Source: an uncultured Verrucomicrobiota bacterium (lineage in GTDB: Bacteria > Verrucomicrobiota > Verrucomicrobiia > Limisphaerales > UBA9464). Taken from it: a stretch of DNA of 64,000 nucleotides. Made by a program: the position numbers and the translations under genes. Positions 41,645 to 50,954 of the stretch are shown here, in pieces. Each line of letters starts with the position of its first letter. Positions within the stretch are counted from its first letter, which is position 1. The DNA is taken from assembly GCA_903907925.1 (NCBI GenBank), contig CAIVQB010000077.1:62001-126000 (forward strand), in the 5' to 3' direction. The notes beneath the pieces were generated by a model. That model did no database searches. It was not told where the DNA came from and saw only the letters and a program-made list of their open reading frames with translations.

Positions 41645-43543
41645 ATGCTGACGATTTCCAACATTGCCAAGGCCTACGCCGGCCGGACCCTGTTCGAGGA
41701 CCTGACCCTGCAGGTCAATGCCGGCGACCGGCTCGGTCTGGTGGGTCCCAACGGCGCCGGTAAATCCACCCTGTTCAAGATCATCTTGCGCGAGGAGGAA
41801 GCCGATGACGGCCAGATCTCCTTCCAGCGCGGATTCACCGTCGGGTTCCTGCCCCAGGAAAGCGCACCGGTGGGCGAGGAAACCGTCCTCGAAGTGGCCA
41901 CCGGGCAGATGCATCACGAGGATGGCCGTGGCGGAATGGGTGACTCCAGCGACACGCCGAAGGCCAAGCGCATCCTCAAAGGGCTGGCCTTCCGCGAATC
42001 CGACTTCGACCGACCCGCCCGGGAACTCTCCGGCGGCTGGGTGATGCGCGCGCATCTGGCGCGGTTGCTGGTGCAGGAGCCCGACCTCCTGATGCTCGAC
42101 GAACCGACCAACCATCTCGACCTGGAAACGCTGCTGTGGTTTCAGGAGTATCTGCAGGAGTATTCCGGCGGGATCATGCTAATTTCCCACGACCGCGAAT
42201 TCCTCAACCAGCTCGTGACCGGCATCGTCGAGATCCGGAACCAGCGGCTGTGGAACTACACCGGAAACTACGACAACTTCCTCGCCCAGCGCGCCGCCCT
42301 GCAGCAGCAGCAGTCGGCCGCGTACAAGAACCAGCAGAAGGAAATCGCCCGGCTGCAGGAATTCGCCGACCGCTTCCGCGCCAAGGCCAGCAAGGCATCG
42401 CAGGCCCAGTCCAAGCTCAAGCAGATCGAGCGCATGGAGAAGATTGACGCGCCCGAAGCTGAGGCTGCGACGGTCAATTTCAGTTTCCCGCAACCCGAAT
42501 CCAGCGGTCAGCGGGCCATCACCCTGCGCTCGGTGGAGTTCTCCTACGGGACGCATCGCGTTTACGAAAACCTCGATTATCAGGCCGAGCGTGGCGATCG
42601 AACGGTCCTCGTCGGCCCCAACGGCGCCGGCAAATCGACGTTGCTCAAGCTGCTCGCAGGTGTCCTGCAACCACAGGCGGGCGAGCGCGATCTCGGTCTG
42701 CGCACCAAGGTCGGTTACTTCGCCCAGTACCGCGGCGAAATGCTGAAATCGGGTCGGACCGTCCTCGAAGAGGCGTTCGACACCCCGCGGTTGATGAAGG
42801 AAACCGATGTTCGTTCGCTCCTCGGCTGCTTCCTGTTCCGCGGCGATGACGTGTTCAAGAAGGTGGATGTCCTCAGCGGTGGTGAAAAAAGCCGGCTGGC
42901 GCTGGTCAAGATTCTCCTCGATCCACCGAACCTGCTGCTGATGGACGAGCCGACCACTCACCTCGACATGTCGAGCATCGACGCGTTGGTGGGTGCGCTC
43001 AAGAGCTACACAGGCACTCTCGTTTTCATCAGCCATGATGTGTACTTCATCCGGGCCCTCGCGACCCGCGTGGTACATGTCCATGCGGGCCGCCTGATCG
43101 CCTATTCCGGCGGCTACGATTACTTCCTGGAGAAGACCAAATCCTCCTCTGCGCGAGCCGCGCTCACCGCAGCCCTGACCAACAGCAGCCCGGTTCAATT
43201 GCCCAAAGTGGTCAAACCGGCCCCCGCTCCGGTGGCCCCGGTGGTCAACGGAAACACCAAGGAACGCCGTCAGGAAGCCGCCGAGGCCCGCCGCCAGATC
43301 GCGGATTTGCGCCGGCGCGTCGGAACGCTCGAGCGCGAGATCGCCACATTGGAAGCGCGCCAGGTCAACCTGACCACCGAAATGGAAAAGCCCGAGACCT
43401 ACGCCAAGGGGGGTGCCGTGATGCAGTTGAACCGCGAGTTGATGGCGGTCCAGGATGAGCTGTCCACGAAGACGGCCGAGTGGGAATCCGCCGCGTCGAA
43501 GATTTCCGTTCTGGAAGAGACTGCGAACGGAGTGCCCGCCTGA
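41645..43543 (+). CDS. ABC-F family ATPase (Uup/EttA-like)
   Basis: The 632-residue soluble protein has two ABC domains. The first has GPNGAGKST (residues 36-44), LSGGWVMRAHLARLL and LLMLDEPTNHLDLE. The second has GPNGAGKST, LSGGEKSRLALVKIL and LLMDEPTTHLDM. Between them is the helical linker rich in Gln, Arg and Lys (YKNQQKEIARLQEFADRFRAKASKASQAQ). The last 75 residues are a C-terminal coiled coil, as in Uup. ABC-F proteins act on ribosomes during translation; antibiotic-resistance members exist but this one has no sign of being one. ATG 41645 is preferred to the GTG extension at 41543. Confidence 0.93.
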   Translation: MLTISNIAKAYAGRTLFEDLTLQVNAGDRLGLVGPNGAGKSTLFKIILREEEADDGQISFQRGFTVGFLPQESAPVGEETVLEVATGQMHHEDGRGGMGDSSDTPKAKRILKGLAFRESDFDRPARELSGGWVMRAHLARLLVQEPDLLMLDEPTNHLDLETLLWFQEYLQEYSGGIMLISHDREFLNQLVTGIVEIRNQRLWNYTGNYDNFLAQRAALQQQQSAAYKNQQKEIARLQEFADRFRAKASKASQAQSKLKQIERMEKIDAPEAEAATVNFSFPQPESSGQRAITLRSVEFSYGTHRVYENLDYQAERGDRTVLVGPNGAGKSTLLKLLAGVLQPQAGERDLGLRTKVGYFAQYRGEMLKSGRTVLEEAFDTPRLMKETDVRSLLGCFLFRGDDVFKKVDVLSGGEKSRLALVKILLDPPNLLLMDEPTTHLDMSSIDALVGALKSYTGTLVFISHDVYFIRALATRVVHVHAGRLIAYSGGYDYFLEKTKSSSARAALTAALTNSSPVQLPKVVKPAPAPVAPVVNGNTKERRQEAAEARRQIADLRRRVGTLEREIATLEARQVNLTTEMEKPETYAKGGAVMQLNRELMAVQDELSTKTAEWESAASKISVLEETANGVPA

Positions 43544-43588
43544 ACCGGGCCGATTGAATTGAGTGCAGTCAGAAAAACTGGATCAGAT

Positions 43589-43617
43589 TCCGTGAAAATC
43601 AGTGGAATCCGTGTCGT
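43589..43617 (+). repeat. Module A motif
   Basis: CCGTGAAAATCAGTGGAATC followed by CGTGTCGTCC is an A-type unit between the ABC-F stop and the convergent pseudopilin-like gene. Confidence 0.5.
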
Positions 43618-43625
43618 CCCTCTCC

Positions 43626-44366
43626 TCAGTTCGCCAGAGCACGACTGTTGCGGAATTTGTCAGTCACCGCCCAGAGGTTCAGCGGATACAGAACGCCGCG
43701 GTATTTGAGATACTCGGCGTGACCATCGGCAAAGGTGTAGTTGGAACCCCCGTCCTTGGCCAGGGGGCCGCTGCTCATGTGGCGGTTGCGAATGATCTCG
43801 GTGACGTCGTTCCCACCGTTCTCGAGGAAATCCATGTAGAAATTGCCCGAGTTGGTTTTCACCTCGCCCATAATGATGGTCTGTGACGGTGAGGAGATCG
43901 CACTTTCAGGGACATACTTCCCGACCATTTGATCGACCGAGGTGTAGCCGAAGGCCTCGTTGAAGTAGTCATTCCAACCATTGATGATGTAGCTGATCGC
44001 CGCCACGTCGGGATTCTTCTCGGCGGCCGCGATCTGGGCGGTCGTCAACCGGCGCCGGTCCTCGGTGCACTGGAGGACGGACAGGGTTCGATAACCCGGA
44101 CGCAGTTGGGTCGGCCAGCGCCGGTCATCGCGACGCTCCGGGAATCGTCCCCGATTCTCATCGGTGTAGAAAACGTGTGCGAGCCCGAGTTGATGAAGCT
44201 GGTTGAGGCATTGGGTCGCCTTGGCCCGCATCTTGGCGCGGCCCAGGGCCGGCAAAAGCATCCCGGCGAGAATGGCGATGATGGCGATGACCACCAGCAA
44301 TTCGATGAGCGTGAACGCGCGCCGACCGGGTCGGAGAGGTGCCGAAGGGAAAAGGATCCAGGCCAT
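43626..44366 (-). CDS. Type II secretion-like pseudopilin (DUF1559-type, prepilin N-terminus)
   Basis: The 246-residue protein has a prepilin leader and helix ([27 protein letters not shown]), with the G-less cleavage site before FTLIELL. It ends with the family-typical [15 protein letters not shown] (H-X9-DG-like element). The central domain has [18 protein letters not shown]. Hundreds of such pseudopilin-like proteins occur in PVC genomes, most without a known role. It would be processed by prepilin peptidase and sit in the membrane. ATG 44366 is the natural start. Confidence 0.92.
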   Translation of the reverse strand: MAWILFPSAPLRPGRRAFTLIELLVVIAIIAILAGMLLPALGRAKMRAKATQCLNQLHQLGLAHVFYTDENRGRFPERRDDRRWPTQLRPGYRTLSVLQCTEDRRRLTTAQIAAAEKNPDVAAISYIINGWNDYFNEAFGYTSVDQMVGKYVPESAISSPSQTIIMGEVKTNSGNFYMDFLENGGNDVTEIIRNRHMSSGPLAKDGGSNYTFADGHAEYLKYRGVLYPLNLWAVTDKFRNSRALAN

Positions 44367-44518
44367 GGCGGAAAATGCGTCGGGGGTTCACTCGCGGTGG
44401 TAGCAGCCCGAACCACCGCCGGAAAGAAGATTGGAGGTGTTCTTGAAAACCCCGGGCTCACCCGCGGGCTCGCGTCCCGACGCCCAAAGGTCCAACGGCT
44501 CGCGCAAGTCGTGGTTGC

Positions 44519-44665
44519 TGCGTTTTCCAAGGGCCGAAGGCCAGCCCTGTGACGATCACTCCATTTCTCAAGGGCCAAAGGCCCACCCCATACCAGCCTT
44601 GGGCATCGCCCAAGGATCTGAGTTCGAACCTCCCCAAGCTCTGAAGGAGCGTTCCATTCCCACCG
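44519..44665. repeat. Palindrome-rich PVC-type intergenic repeat
   Basis: The gene-free gap of 417 bases (44367-44783) contains repeated near-palindromes: CAAGGGCCGAAGGCC, CAAGGGCCAAAGGCCC, AGCCTTGGGCATCGCCCAAGG (in two parts) and GCTCTGAAGGAGCG. I recall similar arrays near mobile or accessory genes in PVC genomes, but no transposase is present. No gene is seen on either side within the gap. Confidence 0.6.
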
Positions 44666-44783
44666 GAAACCCGACGGGAACTTGAACGATTGTTTCGATA
44701 GTGAGGACCCGGCGTTTTGATGGGTGACCCGTTTTCCCGGGTTCAGCGACGGGACAGGCTTTTAGGCCTTGAAAAAAGGTCTG

Positions 44784-45047
44784 TCAGTATTGCATGTCGG
44801 CCCATACGCAGAACGCCATGACGACTGCGAAGTAACCACAAAAGGAACTGAATCGGAATGAGCGGAGCACAATGCTCGCAACGAGGCGCACGGTCACCAG
44901 GAGAACCAAGGCGAGCTTGAATTGAGATGCGATCTCACCGCCAGGACACAGGCATGGCAACGTGAGCAAGCCATTGACGGCCACGAACAGCAAAACGAGG
45001 AAAACCTCCCTCGGCACGCTTCTACTATTGGCAATCGAACGCTTCAT
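44784..45047 (-). CDS. Small membrane protein of unknown function
   Basis: The 87-residue protein has three hydrophobic stretches (VFLVLLFVAVNGLLTLPCL, FKLALVLLVTVRLVASIVL and FFCGYFAVVMAF-like end) after a basic N-terminus (KRSIANSRSVPRE). No family is recognised. It starts at ATG 45047, inside a longer track ORF whose upstream part runs through the zinc-ribbon gene's opposite frame. It is separated from that gene by an attC-like imperfect palindrome, and a palindromic repeat region lies on the other side. Confidence 0.55.
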   Translation of the reverse strand: MKRSIANSRSVPREVFLVLLFVAVNGLLTLPCLCPGGEIASQFKLALVLLVTVRLVASIVLRSFRFSSFCGYFAVVMAFCVWADMQY

Positions 45048-45081
45048 CTCACGTCGTGGTTGAACTCTCCTTTCGACCCCC

Positions 45082-45181
45082 AGCTTAGCGACAGGCGGAG
45101 CGGGCGCGGCACCTGCCGGTGGGCGGAAAGGTGGCGGTGGTCTGCCGCAGCTGGCGTGACCGCGGAACCTGTTCGCTGCAG
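45082..45181. repeat. Long imperfect inverted repeat between two small genes (attC-like)
   Basis: AGCTTAGCGACAGG (45082-45095) pairs with CCTGTTCGCTGCAGC at the right end, and pairing continues inward (GCGGGCGCGGCACCTGCCGG against CAGCTGGCGTGACCGCGG) with single unpaired bases. The structure resembles integron attC hairpins, but a clear GTTRRRY core is missing. Confidence 0.4.
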
Positions 45182-45207
45182 CGCTTGGTTCGCCGTTGCG
45201 GTCATTG

Positions 45208-45651
45208 TCATTTGAGCTTCGCCAGTCTGAGGCGTCGTGCCTGTTGATTCTTGCGTCGTTGCGCCAGACGCCTCCGCTCCTCAATTTGGCGTTCCTCGTC
45301 TTGGTGAGCTTTGGAGCGGGCGTGCTCCGCGCGGAATTGCCGGGCGGTGAGTGTTTCTTGGTTGCGTTGGAGGAACGCTCGCGCCTCCTGCAGCGTGTCG
45401 GGAAACTGCCCGAGCTCGCCGGACTGAGTGCCGGAGAAACGAATGCCAGCCTGATACAGCATCTCGACCTTGCGCCATTGTTTGGTCGCGCGGACGGAAG
45501 GTGCTCGAAAGGTGCGTCCCATGAGGTGCGTGGTTGAGCCACAGTCGGGGCACTTCGGACCGGCCTCCCACGTCGCAATGCTTCGCTTGAAACTCTTGCG
45601 GCAGTGAAAGCACGCGCACTGGATTAAGTAGCCGAGCTTCTTGGTTTTCAT
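45208..45651 (-). CDS. Zinc-ribbon hypothetical protein
   Basis: The 147-residue protein has a four-Cys zinc ribbon (CACFHCRKSF and CPDCGSTTHLMG), then GRTFRAPSVRATKQWRKVEMLYQAG. The last 60 residues are a charged Arg/Gln helix (EERQIEERRRLAQRRKNQQ). It resembles conserved hypothetical proteins found as single genes in diverse bacteria, sometimes as gene cassettes. Function unknown; the basic helix may bind nucleic acid. Its downstream neighbour across the palindrome is the small membrane protein. Confidence 0.75.
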   Translation of the reverse strand: MKTKKLGYLIQCACFHCRKSFKRSIATWEAGPKCPDCGSTTHLMGRTFRAPSVRATKQWRKVEMLYQAGIRFSGTQSGELGQFPDTLQEARAFLQRNQETLTARQFRAEHARSKAHQDEERQIEERRRLAQRRKNQQARRLRLAKLK

Positions 45652-45731
45652 TCTCGGGATGCGCGAGCGACGGCTAACAGTTTAGTGAGCCGTCTCGAAT
45701 TGGACTACCTGCGGCAATCTTTAATCTGGCC

Positions 45732-46127
45732 TCAACCTCCCTTTGGCGGCTCCCAGAGTTCGATGCGGTTGCCTTCGCCGTCCTTGATCCACGCGAACTT
45801 TCCATATTCGGAGGCCTGAATCCCCTTCGGGTCGATCCAGACGCCTTCCTTCTTCAAGGCCGTGAGCACCCTCTTCAGGCTTGCGACGCGGTAGTTGATC
45901 ATGTGGCCCTGTTTCCCGCGGCCGAAATATTTGGTGTCGGCATCGAACGGACTCCACAAGGTCGAACCCTTCTCCTCCGGGTTTTCGGCATCGCGCCAAG
46001 GAAAGGCGGCACCGCCCCATGCCTCGACCGGCAGGCCGAGATGTTCCTGATACCAGACGCCCAGCTTGGATGGGTTTCTGGCCTTGAAGAAGATCCCGCC
46101 CAGCCCGGTGACGCGTGATTTTTTCAT
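45732..46127 (-). CDS. VOC-family (glyoxalase-like) protein
   Basis: The 131-residue protein has the vicinal oxygen chelate fold: TGLGGIFFKARNPSKLGVWYQEHLGLPV, then GHMINYRVASLKRVLTALKKEGVWI and AWIKDGEGNRIELWEPP. Metal-ligand His/Glu residues appear at the expected places. The family includes glyoxalase I and bleomycin-resistance proteins; the reaction here is not known. ATG 46127 is chosen since the track start at 46466 covers the repeat region upstream. Confidence 0.88.
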   Translation of the reverse strand: MKKSRVTGLGGIFFKARNPSKLGVWYQEHLGLPVEAWGGAAFPWRDAENPEEKGSTLWSPFDADTKYFGRGKQGHMINYRVASLKRVLTALKKEGVWIDPKGIQASEYGKFAWIKDGEGNRIELWEPPKGG

Positions 46128-46330
46128 GTGACTGAAGCAACCACAAGGCACCCGGAAAAACAAGTTTGTCGGGGAGGCACCCGGCGTGGATCTAAAGGCA
46201 GACAATCTCTGGACGGCGATCTTGTGGCCTCGGGAGGCACAGATTGTGGGGATCGGAATTCTTGATCGGCATGGTTTTATGCTGGGAGTGCCAGGGAGGA
46301 TCCGATGATTCGCTCCCTGCAGCCGAATTC

Positions 46331-46420
46331 TGGAGCGGGGCTGGGTGGAAGGATCCACGGCTTGCAAGCCGAAGTCCCGCTCCATAGCGCCGTCGCCGCT
46401 TCGCTTTGCCGGCGCACTCC
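46331..46420. repeat. Hairpin plus half-element in the 46.1-46.7 kb gap
   Basis: TGGAGCGGG (46331-46339) and CCCGCTCCA (46376-46384) are perfect arms around the palindrome GGCTTGCAAGCC. Immediately after is GCCGTCGCCGCTTCGC then TTTGCCGGCGCACTCC, matching one end of the MITE-like element at 33134-33287. The rest of this gap of nearly 590 bases shows only poor coding frames. Confidence 0.55.
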
Positions 46421-46714
46421 ATGACGACAAGCGTGCTCCAACACCTCGCGGCGGAGACAACGCCACCCGCGTGTCCAGGCGGACCGGACTTGACTTCCGG
46501 CCGGAGAACGGCCAACAGGTTGCCTCGAAATGAAACGCGCGTTTATTGCCTCCGCCGCCCCAGCCCGTGCCGCCATGGCCGGGGCAGCCGCCGTTTCGCG
46601 TCTGCGTCGGGCCTAACTCTTCCAGGCATCACGCAGGCGAAGTCCGGGGTTTCCCCTTTCCCGGGCCTCCATCCTTTGTTGAGCTTTCCCAGCGACCCTT
46701 ATCCCCACGTTCCC

Positions 46715-47890
46715 ATGTTCGAGCCCCGCCGTTTCATCGCGAGCCACGTCTCCGGAATTCCACGATCCGGAATCCGCGACTTCTTTGACATCGTCCAAAA
46801 CACCCCTGGCGTGATTTCGCTGGGAGTGGGTGAACCCGACTTCGCCACGCCCTGGCACATCCGCGAGGCCGCCATCTACGCGTTGGAGCGCGGCCGGACG
46901 CAGTACACCTCCAATCTCGGCCTCCTACGCCTGCGCGAGGCTATCGCCACCTACGTCGGCCGGACGTTTCAGGTGGACTACGATCCGAAGACGCAGGTGC
47001 TGGTCACCGTCGGCGTCAGCGAAGCACTCGATCTCGCCCTGCGTGCGTTCATCAATCCCGGTGACGAGGTAATCTACCACGAACCCTGCTACGTCAGCTA
47101 TTCGCCCAGCATCGTTCTGGCCCACGGGAAACCGGTCGCGGTGGCCTGCCGTGCCGAGGATGGATTCGCGGTCACCGCCGCCGCGCTGGAGGCGGCCGTC
47201 ACGCCGCGGAGCAAGGTGTTGATGCTGAACTTCCCCACCAATCCAACCGGTGGAACGATGACCCGCCCCCAGTTGGAGGAGATCGCCGCGGTGGTTCGGA
47301 AACACAATCTCCTGGTCATCACTGATGAAATCTACAGCGAACTCACGTTCGAAGGAGAGCACGTCTCGATCGCCAGCCTTCCCGGGATGGCCGAGCGCAC
47401 GATTTTCCTCCACGGATTCTCGAAGGCTTACGCGATGACCGGTTTCCGGATCGGTTACGCCTGCGGACCGGCGGAGCTCATCGACGCGATGATGAAGATC
47501 CATCAGTACTCGATGCTTTGCGCGAGCATCATCGCCCAGGAGGCGGCGATCGAGGCGTTGGAACACGGCGCGACCGCCACAGCCGAGATGCGCGAGCAAT
47601 ACCGGCTCCGGCGGAATTTCATCGTGGGTGCGTTGAACAACATGGGGCTCAAATGTCACCTGCCACGGGGTTCGTTCTACGCCTTTCCCAGCATCGAAAG
47701 CGTCGGCATCCCCGCGCGTGATTTTGCGCTGGGTCTTCTTCGTGAGGAAAAGGTGGCCTGTGTTCCCGGCGGTGCCTTCGGCGAGAGCGGCCAGCTCTTT
47801 GTCCGCTGCTGCTTCGCCACGGCCTTCGATCAGATCCGCATCGCCATGGAACGGATGGAGCGGTTCGTCGAACGCACCCGTAGGAAGTAG
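46715..47890 (+). CDS. Class I/II pyridoxal-phosphate aminotransferase
   Basis: The 391-residue protein is a fold-type I aminotransferase of the aspartate/aromatic family: ISLGVGEPDFATPWHIREAA, YTSNLGLLRLREAIA, VTVGVSEALDLALRAF, NFPTNPTGGTM, DEIYSELTF and the Schiff-base Lys in HGFSKAYAMTGFRIGY. FVRCCFATAFDQIRIAMERM closes the fold. It probably transaminates aspartate, alanine or an aromatic amino acid. The ATG at 46715 is well placed just upstream of FIASHVSGIPRSGIRDFFD. Neighbours are a repeat-rich gap and the LamG gene. Confidence 0.92.
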   Translation: MFEPRRFIASHVSGIPRSGIRDFFDIVQNTPGVISLGVGEPDFATPWHIREAAIYALERGRTQYTSNLGLLRLREAIATYVGRTFQVDYDPKTQVLVTVGVSEALDLALRAFINPGDEVIYHEPCYVSYSPSIVLAHGKPVAVACRAEDGFAVTAAALEAAVTPRSKVLMLNFPTNPTGGTMTRPQLEEIAAVVRKHNLLVITDEIYSELTFEGEHVSIASLPGMAERTIFLHGFSKAYAMTGFRIGYACGPAELIDAMMKIHQYSMLCASIIAQEAAIEALEHGATATAEMREQYRLRRNFIVGALNNMGLKCHLPRGSFYAFPSIESVGIPARDFALGLLREEKVACVPGGAFGESGQLFVRCCFATAFDQIRIAMERMERFVERTRRK

Positions 47891-48001
47891 AACCGGGATC
47901 CGCAGGCCGGCATCTGGTGGCGGAAAAAATCTCATAAACAATGCGCGTCATCTCATGGCGCGCCGACACGGGGCAGTTCAGGGTGTGTCCGTTCCACCCG
48001 C

Positions 48002-50860
48002 ATGAAACCACGCCCTCATTCCCTTCCCGTGGCCGCATTGCTGCTTTTTGGCAGCGTCCAGGCTCTCACCCCCGCGGCCCAGGCCGCACTCATCCACCGG
48101 TACCCGTTGAACACCGACGCCAAGGATGTCGTCGGCACCGCCAACGGCTCCGCGGTCGGCGGCGTCACCTTTGATGGCAGTTCGGCCATTCTGGACGGCG
48201 TCGACGGCTACATCGATCTTCCCAACGGCCTGATCTCCAGTCTGTCGAACGCCACCTTCGAAGCGTGGGTCAACTGGACCCAACCGGACGGCGGAACCTG
48301 GCAGCGCATCTTCGATTTCGGTTCCAACAGCAACGGCGAGGATGCCCAGGGCACCGGCACGACATACCTTTTCCTGTCACCGCTGGGCGGCAGTGGTCAG
48401 ATGCGATTCGCCATCACCGACGGCGGTGGCGGCGCGGAACGCCCGGTGCTCAACGCCGGGGCCGAACTGCCGCGGAACCAACTCTCGCACGTGGCCGTCG
48501 TCTATGATCAGGCCAACGCCGTCGCCCGCCTCTACCTCAACGGGCGGCTGGTTTCGTCGGGGGCGGTGGACATTCCGCTTTCCGGCATCACGGATGTGAA
48601 CAACTGGTTGGGCCGCTCCAACTGGCCCGACCCGTATTTTGCCGGTTCCCTCAGCGAGTTCCGGATCTACAACTCCGCACTGAACGACCTCGAAATCGCC
48701 GCCAGTGCGGCCGGCGGTCCTGATGCGCCAACCACCGACCCCGGCACGCTGCAATCGCTGGCCTTGAACGTGGATGCCAACATGATTCTCGGCGGCGTCC
48801 AGGTTCCGGACGCGGTCGCGACCTATTCCAAGGTCCCCGCCTACCATCTGCCGGCCAAGTCGGCGGTCGTTACCTCCGGATCGCCAACGATTGTGGCCGT
48901 CGATGCCGACGGAAACCTGAATGCGTTGCTGGCCGGCACGGCGGTCATCACCGCCACCTTCCAGGGCCAGACCGCGACCCAGACGATCACCGTCAAACTC
49001 GCGCCGCCGGTACTCAAGCACCGCTATTCCTTCAAGGAGGCGGCGGGTGCCACGCTGGTGGTGGATTCGGTCAGTGGATCCAACGGAGTGCCCGTCGGCG
49101 GCATTACTTTTGACGGGAAACAGGCGACCTTCGACGGCAGCACGGGCTACATTGACCTGCCCAACGGGATGATCTCGGCGCGGACCAATGTCACCATTGA
49201 GACCTGGGTCACCTGGGCCGGACCGGCGGCCTCCAACTGGCAGCGGATCTTTGACATCGGCAGCAACAGCGCCGGCGAAGATCAGCAGGGCACCGGACAA
49301 ACCTACCTGTTCCTCTCGCCGCGAAACGGTGCCAATGGCCGGGTCCGCTTCACCATCACCAAGGCTTCCGGCGGCGGCGAAGCGCCGGTCCTGGACAGCC
49401 CTGCAGCCCTGCCCGTCGGCATTGCCCAACATGTTGCCGTGGTCTACGCGCCGCAGAGCCGATCCGCCCGGTTGTTCGTGAACGGCGTGTTCGTGGCCAG
49501 TGGCACCGCCACCATCCCGTTGACCAGCATCAAGGACGTCAATGTCTGGCTCGGTCGATCGAACTACAACGATCCCTATTTCGCGGGATCGATGGATGAA
49601 TTCCGCATCTGGGAAGGTGCCCTCGCCGACGAGGATGTCGCGTTCAGCTTCGCCAGCGGTCCGGACAAGACCGCACCCATCGCCGGCGACCTCAAGAGCA
49701 TCCGCCTCGCCACAGCCAACCCGGTGGTGACCATTGGCGCGCCCGACCCCAACGCCAGCCTGTTGGCGACCTACCAGAATCTCACCGACGTCGACATCAG
49801 CGGATTCAAGGGTGTCACCTTCACATCGAGCGACACCACGATCGTCCGCGTCTCCGCCACCGGCGCCTTGCGTGCCTGGCTTCCCGGTTCGGCGGTAATC
49901 ACCGCCTCCTACAAAGGCATCACCGCCACCCTGCCGGTGACCACGGCCCTGCCGGCGGCCCGTCCGGCCCCGACCCTGATCCATCGCTACAGCTTCACCG
50001 ACGCGGTGGGCTCTGCGACCGCCAAGGACAGTGCCGGTACGGCGGACGGATTCGTCCTCGGCGGGGCGACGTTTGACGGCACCGGCCATCTCACGCTCAA
50101 CGGGACGGATGGCTATGTCTCACTGCCCTCGGGTCTGATCTCCGACAAGATCGCGCTCACAGTGGAAGGCTGGGCGACCTGGAATGGCACCAGCGTCTGG
50201 CAACGCCTGTTTGATTTCGGCAACAATTCGAACGGTGCCGACCAGTCCGGCACCGGCGACAACTACATCTTCCTGAGCCCGGCCAACGGAGCCACCGGCA
50301 ACCTGCGGTTCGGTTTGAAGAATGACACCGCCGAGACGCTGGACGTCGATGCCGCCACACCGTTCCCGAAGGGCCGCGCGTCGCACTTCGCGGTCGCGTT
50401 CGATCCCATCGCCGGTGCCTGCCGGTTGTACGTCAATGGCGTTCGGGTCGGCATCCAACCCACCGGTGATCCGCTCAGCGTCGTCCAGGATGTGAACATG
50501 TACATCGGGCGTTCGAACTGGCCTGATCCCTTCTTCAAGGGCATCTACGACGAGTTCCGGATTTACAACGGCGGGCTCACCGACGCGGAGATCGATGCGT
50601 CGTTCAAGGCCGGACCCGACTCACTCCCCGCTCCGCCCACCACACCGCCGGCGCTGACGGCGAGTTGGAAGACGGGGACGTTGACCCTGACCTGGCCGTC
50701 CACCGCGACCGATGCCGGCTACTACGTGGAATCGACCGGGGACATTTCATCAACCGGAACGTGGCTTCGGCCGACTCAACCGGTAATCACCGCCAACGGA
50801 ATCTCTTCCATGACGCTCACTCCGGCCGGTGCGGCGGCGTTTTACCGGCTGCGCAACTAG
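48002..50860 (+). CDS. Secreted protein with three tandem LamG/concanavalin-like modules
   Basis: The 952-residue protein has a signal peptide (SLPVAALLLFGSVQALTPAAQA) and three similar LamG modules at about 30-240, 338-555 and 659-870. Each has a YIDLPNGxIS-type strand (YVSLPSGLIS in the third), WQRxFDxGSNSNG-like core and a VNxWLGRSNWPDPxFAG turn. Bacterial Ig-like linkers (GTAVITATFQGQTATQT and GSAVITASYKGI) lie between them. The last 75 residues (LTLTWPSTATDAGYYVES) are an Ig-like C-terminal domain. LamG modules bind sugars, so a polysaccharide-binding or surface role is likely. No catalytic domain is seen. Confidence 0.9.
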   Translation: MKPRPHSLPVAALLLFGSVQALTPAAQAALIHRYPLNTDAKDVVGTANGSAVGGVTFDGSSAILDGVDGYIDLPNGLISSLSNATFEAWVNWTQPDGGTWQRIFDFGSNSNGEDAQGTGTTYLFLSPLGGSGQMRFAITDGGGGAERPVLNAGAELPRNQLSHVAVVYDQANAVARLYLNGRLVSSGAVDIPLSGITDVNNWLGRSNWPDPYFAGSLSEFRIYNSALNDLEIAASAAGGPDAPTTDPGTLQSLALNVDANMILGGVQVPDAVATYSKVPAYHLPAKSAVVTSGSPTIVAVDADGNLNALLAGTAVITATFQGQTATQTITVKLAPPVLKHRYSFKEAAGATLVVDSVSGSNGVPVGGITFDGKQATFDGSTGYIDLPNGMISARTNVTIETWVTWAGPAASNWQRIFDIGSNSAGEDQQGTGQTYLFLSPRNGANGRVRFTITKASGGGEAPVLDSPAALPVGIAQHVAVVYAPQSRSARLFVNGVFVASGTATIPLTSIKDVNVWLGRSNYNDPYFAGSMDEFRIWEGALADEDVAFSFASGPDKTAPIAGDLKSIRLATANPVVTIGAPDPNASLLATYQNLTDVDISGFKGVTFTSSDTTIVRVSATGALRAWLPGSAVITASYKGITATLPVTTALPAARPAPTLIHRYSFTDAVGSATAKDSAGTADGFVLGGATFDGTGHLTLNGTDGYVSLPSGLISDKIALTVEGWATWNGTSVWQRLFDFGNNSNGADQSGTGDNYIFLSPANGATGNLRFGLKNDTAETLDVDAATPFPKGRASHFAVAFDPIAGACRLYVNGVRVGIQPTGDPLSVVQDVNMYIGRSNWPDPFFKGIYDEFRIYNGGLTDAEIDASFKAGPDSLPAPPTTPPALTASWKTGTLTLTWPSTATDAGYYVESTGDISSTGTWLRPTQPVITANGISSMTLTPAGAAAFYRLRN

Positions 50861-50887
50861 AAGTTCACGGACTCCAGTTAGTCCCGG

Positions 50888-50925
50888 CGCGGCTCCAGGT
50901 TTTCATCCTGGAGCCGCGTTTTTTT
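50888..50925 (+). terminator. Rho-independent terminator of the LamG gene
   Basis: CGCGGCTCCAGG (50888-50899) and CCTGGAGCCGCG (50907-50918) form a perfect 12-pair stem with a TTTTCAT loop, followed by seven T residues. Confidence 0.95.
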
Positions 50926-50954
50926 GAGCGGACTCGTCAGAGCCCGTCCGCGGT

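Noticed and set aside
45082-45181. True integron attC site
   Set aside because: The characteristic GTTRRRY core was not found and no integrase gene is seen, so only attC-like is claimed.
46530-46616. 28-residue Ala/Arg-rich frame before the aminotransferase
   Set aside because: No ribosome-binding site, highly biased composition and location in a repeat-rich gap.
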